Shown here: piece after piece, positions 1 through 5,163 of the stretch
Position numbering within the stretch: position 1 is the stretch's first letter
How the letters are laid out: the number at the start of each line of letters is the position of its first letter
Source: Rhodopirellula sp.
GTDB lineage: Bacteria; Planctomycetota; Planctomycetia; Pirellulales; Pirellulaceae
Direction of reading: 5' to 3'
NCBI GenBank assembly: GCA_002714565.1
Contig: PAXU01000057.1
Location: 5,756-10,918 of the forward strand
DNA: 5,163 nt
Made by a program: the position numbers and the translations under genes
The notes under the pieces: generated by a model
The model's database searches: none
What the model saw: the letters and a program-made list of their open reading frames with translations, nothing else
What the model was told of the DNA's origin: nothing

Positions 1-215
1 CGAGCCTGCTGCGTACTTACGTGCACATAGACATCCTTAATCTCACTTGCGTATGGATTCATAGGAACCTGCAAATGCCAGGTACGTTCCAATCCAAGAT
101 TACGTGCTGCATTACGATCAATCAGCCCTTTACGTGCAAACTGTGCATTTGCAGCGGATGTCACGACTAAGATCTGGGCAACAATAAACAGGACACCAAG
201 AAAAAGCTTTCGCAT
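1..215 (-). CDS. Exported protein with signal peptide, N-terminal part (possible planctomycete PQQ-like beta-propeller type)
   Basis: This is the 5' end of a gene read on the minus strand: ATG at 215-213, then 71 codons before the window edge. Residues 1-24 (MRKLFLGVLFIVAQILVVTS, then AANA) form a textbook Sec signal peptide: RK at positions 2-3, a hydrophobic core at about 4-18, and an A-N-A motif giving probable cleavage after Ala24. The visible mature part starts QFARKGLIDRNAARNLGLER and continues with a Trp and V/H-rich stretch (TWHLQVP, VYVHVST). The start is firm because an in-frame TAA lies at 233-231 with no other ATG between. A weak AGG lies 7 bases before the ATG. The LGLER-x-W-x-x-Q-x-x pattern followed by V-x-V-H-V-S resembles the N-termini of secreted planctomycete PQQ-like beta-propeller proteins as I remember them; too little is visible to confirm this. 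It is transcribed away from the large gene at 658. Confidence 0.8.
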   Translation of the reverse strand, partial: MRKLFLGVLFIVAQILVVTSAANAQFARKGLIDRNAARNLGLERTWHLQVPMNPYASEIKDVYVHVSTQQA

Positions 216-280
216 GATTTTGCCTACGGCTTATTTTGAAGTGGCGGAAGTACGTAAATACCAAAAGTACATGATCCATA

Positions 281-438
281 TAAGGTCATCATATACCTTA
301 GACTCGCAAAGACAAACAAAGTTGTGTGTCACTAAGTGCCACAGAGTCATGAGACTCTAAACGGGCATAACACCAGAAATTATGACGTATGCCTGGAGAA
401 GTGAGGGTTTAATCTCGTTTTTTAATGAACACTAAACC
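281..438. repeat. Four consecutive short inverted repeats in the divergent promoter region
   Basis: There are four non-overlapping perfect 6-bp inverted repeats. TAAGGT 281-286 pairs with ACCTTA 295-300 (8-base loop). AGAGTC 343-348 pairs with GACTCT 353-358 (4-base ATGA loop). GGCATA 364-369 pairs with TATGCC 388-393 (18-base loop), extendable outward by one G-T wobble and one C-G pair. GGTTTA 406-411 pairs with TAAACC 433-438 (21-base loop containing six T). The arms differ in sequence, so they are not copies of one operator. None has the GC-rich stem directly followed by a T-run that a Rho-independent terminator needs. Any single one is within chance expectation. Confidence 0.4.
288..315 (-). 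promoter_or_regulatory. Candidate sigma-70-like promoter for the left exported-protein gene
   Basis: Read on the minus strand, TTGTCT at 315-310 (4 of 6 matches to TTGACA) is followed after 16 bases by TATGAT at 293-288 (5 of 6 matches to TATAAT). This would start transcription near position 280 and give a leader of about 65 bases before the ATG at 215. The -10 element falls mainly in the loop of the inverted repeat 281-300. A pair this good can arise by chance in AT-rich DNA, and planctomycete promoter consensus is uncertain, so this is only a candidate. Confidence 0.22.
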
Positions 439-598
439 GCACTTATATCAGAGCAAATGCATCGCCACACTCCGGTTGCCCCCCGTAGACCGCAACTAAT
501 TCCAGTAATACATTAAAAACAGGTTGTGCAGCCAAAACCGAATAAATGACCTGTGAGGATTGCACGTTACGAGCAAGCGTCAGACACCGTTGAAATAT

Positions 599-636
599 CA
601 CATTGCTGATGTGTCGCCCAGCAGGTCGAAATCGAC
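599..636. repeat. Two small inverted repeats just upstream of the large gene
   Basis: CACAT 599-603 pairs with ATGTG 609-613 around a 5-base TGCTG loop. GTCGA 625-629 pairs with TCGAC 632-636 around AA, forming a compact dyad that ends 21 bases before the ATG at 658. Their position would suit an operator or a leader hairpin. Five-bp arms are expected by chance in a region this size, so function is only a possibility. Confidence 0.25.
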
Positions 637-657
637 ATTACCGAGTGATACTGTCCT

Positions 658-3600
658 ATGAAGTTCTCGGAACTAAGTTCTGGAGAAAAAAACGCCTTTG
701 AACAGGTGTTAGGATATATCAATTTCTCATCGGGCAGCCATGATGCGGCGTTCTATAGCAATCTAAGGACGGTCAATGAGTCCGTTGAACAAGACGGTGA
801 TCTACTTTACGTATCAATGCAAAGTGCGATGTTGTCTGCGCTAGATGAACTCAACGGCAGCAGTGGCGTACTGTCGAGCTCTAATCAGGCGAGAACAGCA
901 GTCGAACTTGTTTTCTCACACGTGATCCCCAGCTTTCTGACATTTCATCAGCAAGTGCTCAATACTCACGACGTGAACGAAACTGTCAACACGTTTTTTA
1001 TTGGACGTGTGTTTGATGTGGTATTGAAGCTACAGGACGAATGGGAAAACCCGGTCGTTGTGGATCAGGCGGTTCACTACCTGAATGACTTTGTTGGTTA
1101 TCGACCAATTGCGACTCTTGAAACTCATAGGCACGAACCATATCCGCATGAAAAAATCAGGCCTGTACCGTTGTATATTGCGAACGCCGGTGTGTGCAGC
1201 GGTCCATTTCAGGAACTGATTGAACTCACCATTGACTTGTTGAAAGATACCAATGAGTCGATTTTACGTAGAGCGTTTTTCGACATAAACACACTGGATG
1301 AACTGGCATACGATCCAAGAAGCTACGACTTTGATCATCCGTCCAACAAGCGGCCCAATCATCAATTCGGAATGTGGGATCCAAACCAGATTAATTCCGG
1401 TGGATTTTATGATCGATTCGTTATCCAAAAAGTAACGCTTGATGCCGTCCTAAAGCGAGTCAACGAATCACGCGACATGGAGTACCAGGAAGCGCTATTA
1501 GAAGGCGCGGCGGTTTTAGCGGGTACGATTCTGATGGCAAGCGGCATTAGCGGAAACAGCCCTGGCTGCCATGCTTCTGAAACGACGCTCTCCAAGCTGA
1601 TGCCATATATCGCGAGCTACCGTGACGATTTTTATCATTCACTCATCGAACGTTTGTCGTCACCACATGTCGACCGTCTTAAACGAGAGGCCGCCGAGAG
1701 ATTGCAACCATTTGGCGCTGCACGGCAGGAGTTAAATGCATGTCTAACCAAGACCAAGGCCCAGCAACTTGAACATGTCCATCTAGCTCAGGTCTTCGCG
1801 TTCATCGGCCAACACGATGCTGCACAGAAACAAGTTGAATTCGTCAAAGTTTCTTCCGCTCGAACGCGTTGTAAAATCGCGTGCCTGCTGGACGACTCCG
1901 CAAAATGTCTCGAAACAGACGAATTGGAACGCGCATCTGAAAATGCAAAACAGATCTACCAGTTAATTCTTGATGGAATCGAGCATGGTAGCCTCATTGA
2001 CCCATGGAACATCCTGGGCTTTGATGCAAACTTTAGCCTCTTCCCTGCATTAGAAAACAGCTCTCATGATCATCGTGCAGATGAGTTGATCGTCATGGTC
2101 GAACAGCTATTTGCACTTCTGGCCAGGATTTGGAGTGAGGCATCTGCAACAAACAATCATGAACTAGTGGCATCCACAGAAAGTGCCTTTCAGGAAACTT
2201 CCAAGTGGTGGAGACAGTTTGCTGCACATACTGTTTCAAGTGTTTCAGCGTCAGACCCACAACAGCTTTATACGGCATCAAGCCGCGTGGCAGCTGCCCT
2301 CAATGCCTGGCAACAGGATGGAGCTGCTGCTGGAAACATCGGTTTTTGGGCTCCATTTGCTGACTCGTTTGACTCCCCGAAAGCCTATTCACTTGTCATC
2401 CACACGCTAATCAGAAAGAAAGACCTCATCGCCTCAATGGCGTTGCTTGTACACTGGCTCAGCCGCTCTGAAGATATCCCGTTGGAACAAAGTGAGAGCT
2501 CTTTCTATCTGTTGGCAAGGCGATGGCTCGACGAAGCGAGAAACGTCTCGGACGACAAATTAGACGCCGAGTTGGCGTCAAAGCAATGGACGCGAATTCG
2601 TAAATTCTTCGATTTTCTTGAAGCAAATGCTGAAGAGCTCTGGCGTGTGCCGGAATTCCTAATTGACCATGAGTGGGTTCAGGAAGAAGTTGAGAATCAG
2701 GATGATACTCTCGACGACGACTTGTACGGCGCCGCATATGAACACTTCACTTATCGTGACACGACAGATGACGGAATCGATGGCAGTATTTTTGAAAACA
2801 ACAACTCCGATCAGGATGAGTTGATACGTGCCGGCGACTTCATTGACGCACGCCTAACTTTTCTGGATACGGTCGCCAATCTCTGGTCTAACGCTGTTCT
2901 TAACCAATGCAAGGTCATCCATGAACTGGAGGATGTACCGACTGACTTGATAGAAGATACGGTGAATTCGGTTCGCCAGTGGACTGCTCATACAGCTTCA
3001 TTTGAAACCCAACTGAACGATCTGGTTCAATTTGTCCGATCCTATGAAGTCGCTGAGCCACAAGCCGATCATGAGTCCATGATCGAATACGACCGGCTCC
3101 GGGTGACGCTCGACTCGCTACTGGAAAGAATTATTTCCAGCATGGTCGAAATTGGAAATACCAGCCGTCTATTGCAGGCCACCTCACTGTTTCTGGACCA
3201 TCTTTTGGGTAAGGAACAACCGCAGGCAGGGGCGATCCTCGAATTAGATGAGCTAACTCAACGGGTGTTTGCTGCCGTGCTCACCGGAGACGCAAATGCC
3301 GTCCGCGAACATTGGTCACTTTTCAAGAACGGGCTATTACAATGCCCGTTACTTTACGTCCGACTAAATCGGGGCGGAAGTCCGCAAAAGATCGCGACCA
3401 GCAGAATCAGGCAACATGTTATTACCGACCTGTTGCGTTGGCTGCCACGTCTTGGGCTGATTTGGGAAACATGCGATTTGATTGAAATCGCCAGAGACAT
3501 GGAACGAAACCACCCGGTGGGCCCCGGTGCGGTAACAGAATTTGATACTCTCTTTTCGATCGGCTATCAGTCACTGGTTGAACATCTTATCGAGAATTCA

Positions 3601-4629
3601 GCTGACATGATCAGCAAGTCCACCGACGAAGAGACTCTCGATGTCATTGAAGAAGAACTCGTCCGTACGCTTGAGAAAGTCACTGAGTCGCTATTGGTAA
3701 GCTGGCTTTCTCATAGCCAGACGTTGCAGTTATCGCGACTTGAAATCGTATCCGACCCAAACAATTGGGACTCAATCATTCAATTTATTAAAGACTATGG
3801 CGAGGAGTTGTTCACCCAACACTTTCTCGCGATGGGCAATATACGCGGTATCTTACTTCAGGGTGTGCCGCAATGGCTCGACTCACTTCAGGCAGACGGT
3901 TACGTATCCCTGAAGCTGCTGGATGATTTGGAAAGCGGACAAATCAATGTCGCGGATGCTGCGAAATACCTCGACTTGATTCTCGAGTCGATCGTTGAAA
4001 ACTATCACGAGTACCGCGACTACAACGGGACGACAACGCAAAGTGATCAGGGTGACAAGCTATATATGCTGCTGGACTTCATTCGACTACGTGCGAAGTA
4101 CGACCGCATTTGTTGGAATCTCCGCCCAGTAATTCTTGCCCATAAGATTCTCGTTTCACACGAACGTGAACATGCTGCTGAAACATGGAGAAACGGCTTA
4201 GCAGATCGAATCAGCGATGAAGCTGACTCGTTCGAGAACAAGTTAAACGATCTCCAATCTCGTTATTCAATGCGTATGCAGTCCGTTTGCGATAGACTTA
4301 GCGAAAGATTTGTCCAACCGATGGCCATTGATTTCATGCGGTCACTGGTTAAACCATCTATCAACGATGCAGAATCGGATCCGGAAACGGTTAAAACTGC
4401 ATTTGAAAAACTCAAAACTGAAACCGAGAAATTCCTGCAATCACCTAGTGGCTCTGGTGTCGATGTCCCTGAATGGCTCCTTGCCTTAGAAGAGGAAGTC
4501 GAGATACTTCGAAGCCCATTCGGATGGCGGCTCGGGGAACTGGATTTAAAGAGTGCCGTTCCACCGCAATTCATTAGTTTTGATGACATCTGCACCCAAC
4601 TAGATAACTGGGCTGACGAACAAAACTAA
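658..4629 (+). CDS. Giant uncharacterised helical protein (1323 aa), probably a planctomycete-type conserved family
   Basis: I do not recognise a functional domain. The ORF is intact and ends in TAA. ATG 658 is the only reasonable start: an in-frame TGA lies at 646-648, the next in-frame Met is residue 54, and no Shine-Dalgarno sequence is visible. No signal peptide or membrane helix is seen, so it should be cytoplasmic. Composition is acidic, Leu/Trp-rich and mostly helical. The motif-dense N-terminal part (about 171-325) includes IANAGVCSG (174-182), NKRPNHQFGMWDP (230-242), RFVIQKVTLDAVL (253-265) and LAGTILMASGISG (287-299). Residues 374-393 look TPR-like. An acidic stretch (676-721, 17 D/E of 46) contains AAYEHFTYRDTTDDG (692-706). 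Further blocks are MIEYDRLRV (808-816), WLPRLGLIWET (928-938), MGNIRGILLQGVPQWLD (1059-1075) and NYHEYRDYNGTTTQSD (1115-1130) followed by LLDFIRLRAKYDR. Residues 1186-1260 may be coiled coil. The blocks resemble large planctomycete hypothetical proteins I recall. There is no Walker, kinase, nuclease or protease signature. hemW follows after 76 bases. Confidence 0.93.
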   Translation: MKFSELSSGEKNAFEQVLGYINFSSGSHDAAFYSNLRTVNESVEQDGDLLYVSMQSAMLSALDELNGSSGVLSSSNQARTAVELVFSHVIPSFLTFHQQVLNTHDVNETVNTFFIGRVFDVVLKLQDEWENPVVVDQAVHYLNDFVGYRPIATLETHRHEPYPHEKIRPVPLYIANAGVCSGPFQELIELTIDLLKDTNESILRRAFFDINTLDELAYDPRSYDFDHPSNKRPNHQFGMWDPNQINSGGFYDRFVIQKVTLDAVLKRVNESRDMEYQEALLEGAAVLAGTILMASGISGNSPGCHASETTLSKLMPYIASYRDDFYHSLIERLSSPHVDRLKREAAERLQPFGAARQELNACLTKTKAQQLEHVHLAQVFAFIGQHDAAQKQVEFVKVSSARTRCKIACLLDDSAKCLETDELERASENAKQIYQLILDGIEHGSLIDPWNILGFDANFSLFPALENSSHDHRADELIVMVEQLFALLARIWSEASATNNHELVASTESAFQETSKWWRQFAAHTVSSVSASDPQQLYTASSRVAAALNAWQQDGAAAGNIGFWAPFADSFDSPKAYSLVIHTLIRKKDLIASMALLVHWLSRSEDIPLEQSESSFYLLARRWLDEARNVSDDKLDAELASKQWTRIRKFFDFLEANAEELWRVPEFLIDHEWVQEEVENQDDTLDDDLYGAAYEHFTYRDTTDDGIDGSIFENNNSDQDELIRAGDFIDARLTFLDTVANLWSNAVLNQCKVIHELEDVPTDLIEDTVNSVRQWTAHTASFETQLNDLVQFVRSYEVAEPQADHESMIEYDRLRVTLDSLLERIISSMVEIGNTSRLLQATSLFLDHLLGKEQPQAGAILELDELTQRVFAAVLTGDANAVREHWSLFKNGLLQCPLLYVRLNRGGSPQKIATSRIRQHVITDLLRWLPRLGLIWETCDLIEIARDMERNHPVGPGAVTEFDTLFSIGYQSLVEHLIENSADMISKSTDEETLDVIEEELVRTLEKVTESLLVSWLSHSQTLQLSRLEIVSDPNNWDSIIQFIKDYGEELFTQHFLAMGNIRGILLQGVPQWLDSLQADGYVSLKLLDDLESGQINVADAAKYLDLILESIVENYHEYRDYNGTTTQSDQGDKLYMLLDFIRLRAKYDRICWNLRPVILAHKILVSHEREHAAETWRNGLADRISDEADSFENKLNDLQSRYSMRMQSVCDRLSERFVQPMAIDFMRSLVKPSINDAESDPETVKTAFEKLKTETEKFLQSPSGSGVDVPEWLLALEEEVEILRSPFGWRLGELDLKSAVPPQFISFDDICTQLDNWADEQN

Positions 4630-4705
4630 CTCAAGTCGTCTGCAACGTATAATCAGTGGGCAACAGACTGACATTGCTATACGGCATGCCAGCAACTCTA
4701 AACTA

Positions 4706-5163
4706 ATGCTACATGTCATGCATTCAACCGCAACAGAAACTCGAAGCGTCTATGTGCATGTGCCATTTTGCGCACATCGCTGTCCGTACTGTAATTTCAC
4801 ATTGATTGCCGGACGGCCGGACTTACATGAAGCCTACCTCGATGCAATTGAGTTGGAGCTCTCTACACTCCCCGACGTTTTGGAGATCGATACACTGTTC
4901 TTCGGTGGCGGAACTCCAACGGAACTAAACTGTCAGCAGTTAGACCGGCTGTTTTCAATTTTTCAAAACAAATTCCAGTTACTTGGCGACGGCGAGTTTT
5001 CGATCGAAGCAAATCCGAAAGACATCACCTCTGGCTTACTGGAGGTTATTAAGCGTCACGGTGTAAATCGAGTCAGCCTGGGTGCTCAATCGTTTGACAA
5101 CCACAAGCTGAAGGTGCTTGGACGAGACCATCAGGCTATTCATATTCACCAAGCCATGGAGTT
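4706..5163 (+). CDS. hemW: HemW-type radical SAM protein (heme chaperone; often annotated as oxygen-independent coproporphyrinogen III oxidase), N-terminal part
   Basis: These 152 codons of a gene cut by the right edge encode the start of a radical-SAM protein. YVHVPFC leads into the [4Fe-4S] cluster motif C22-AHR-C26-PY-C29, whose cysteines would bind the cluster that cleaves S-adenosylmethionine. LFFGGGTP (64-71) is the glycine-rich SAM-binding segment. FSIEANPKDI (98-107) and VNRVSLGAQSFD (120-131), then LKVLGRDH (135-142), are typical of the HemN/HemW family. HemN proper carries C-x3-C-x2-C-x-C; here Phe31 stands where the fourth Cys would be, which favours HemW, a cytoplasmic or membrane-associated heme-binding protein that inserts heme into target proteins, over the decarboxylating enzyme. 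About 60% of a usual 370-400 residue protein is missing. The start is uncertain: ATG 4706 is the first in frame, ATG 4718 is equally plausible (first Cys then residue 18), and neither has a ribosome binding site. It lies on the same strand as the large gene, 76 bases downstream, with no obvious terminator between. Confidence 0.93.
   Translation, partial: MLHVMHSTATETRSVYVHVPFCAHRCPYCNFTLIAGRPDLHEAYLDAIELELSTLPDVLEIDTLFFGGGTPTELNCQQLDRLFSIFQNKFQLLGDGEFSIEANPKDITSGLLEVIKRHGVNRVSLGAQSFDNHKLKVLGRDHQAIHIHQAME

Larger units (their letters stand above)
216..657. other. Divergent intergenic region, no supported gene
   Basis: These 442 bases separate two divergently oriented starts, so the region should hold both promoters. 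I find no convincing coding sequence, tRNA-like fold or riboswitch core. The only forward ATG frame of note (214-360, 48 codons) begins on the antisense of the left gene's start codon and encodes a featureless peptide. The region is somewhat AT-rich, with a run of six T at 418-423 and a run of six C at 479-484. It contains several short inverted repeats, listed separately. No -35/-10 pair good enough to annotate was found for the plus-strand gene, though planctomycete promoters are poorly defined. Confidence 0.7.

Noticed and set aside
17..137. Octamer TTACGTGC three times (17-24, 100-107, 130-137).
   Set aside because: It lies inside the left gene. Two of the three copies are simply the codon pair GCA-CGT followed by AA (Ala-Arg-Asn/Lys), and the spacing is irregular, so codon use explains it better than a binding site.
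248..270. Direct repeat AAGTAC at 248-253 and 265-270.
   Set aside because: There are only two 6-base copies with no further matching positions around them. This is a chance-level occurrence.
214..360. Forward ORF of 48 codons (ATG at 214, TAA at 358-360) in the intergenic region.
   Set aside because: It begins on the antisense of the left gene's start codon, has no ribosome binding site, and encodes a peptide with no recognisable feature. An ORF this short is expected by chance.
364..423. Hairpin 364-393 followed by a T6 run at 418-423 as a possible Rho-independent terminator.
   Set aside because: The T-run is about 24 bases past the stem, the stem is only 6 bp, and no gene ends upstream on that strand.
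1407..4595. Antisense ORFs of 62-110 codons (at 1407-1595, 2093-2281, 2459-2737, 4047-4241 and 4263-4595) and one out-of-frame forward ORF (2183-2410).
   Set aside because: All lie wholly inside the intact 1323-codon gene and give low-complexity Ser/Arg-rich or otherwise implausible proteins. They are shadows of that frame.
4683..4690. Perfect 8-bp palindrome GGCATGCC before hemW.
   Set aside because: It has no flanking symmetry, no loop and no T-run, so it is neither a terminator nor a persuasive operator. Short palindromes like this are common.

Overview
The window looks like ordinary chromosome from a bacterium, most probably a planctomycete of the Pirellulales type. That placement is an inference. 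It rests on the absence of Shine-Dalgarno sequences in front of the two forward genes, on the style of the secreted protein at the left edge, and on blocks in the giant central protein that resemble uncharacterised planctomycete proteins as I remember them. No rRNA or other decisive phylogenetic marker is present. I see no transposase, integrase, tRNA, CRISPR array or phage gene.

Layout: (1) Bases 1-215, minus strand, hold the N-terminal 71 codons of an exported protein with a clear signal peptide; the rest lies off the left edge. (2) Bases 216-657 are a divergent intergenic region with no convincing gene. It has a weak candidate promoter for the left gene and several short inverted repeats, four of them lying one after another between 281 and 438. 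(3) Bases 658-4629, plus strand, hold one very large gene for a 1323-residue, acidic, mostly helical protein. It has no signal peptide, no membrane segment and no catalytic motif I recognise. (4) After a 76-base gap, bases 4706-5163 hold the first 152 codons of a radical-SAM protein of the HemW (heme chaperone) type, cut by the right edge.

Functional reading: the left gene is transcribed divergently and its product leaves the cytoplasm, so it is probably unrelated to the other two. The giant gene and hemW are co-oriented with no obvious terminator between them and may share a transcript, but the gap is too long to imply translational coupling and nothing in the giant protein points to heme metabolism. 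The item of real interest is the giant protein itself. It is a large intact ORF of unknown function with several motif-dense blocks (residues 171-325, 676-713, 800-825 and 1111-1165) that look like conserved cores of an undescribed family. The rest of the window is routine.
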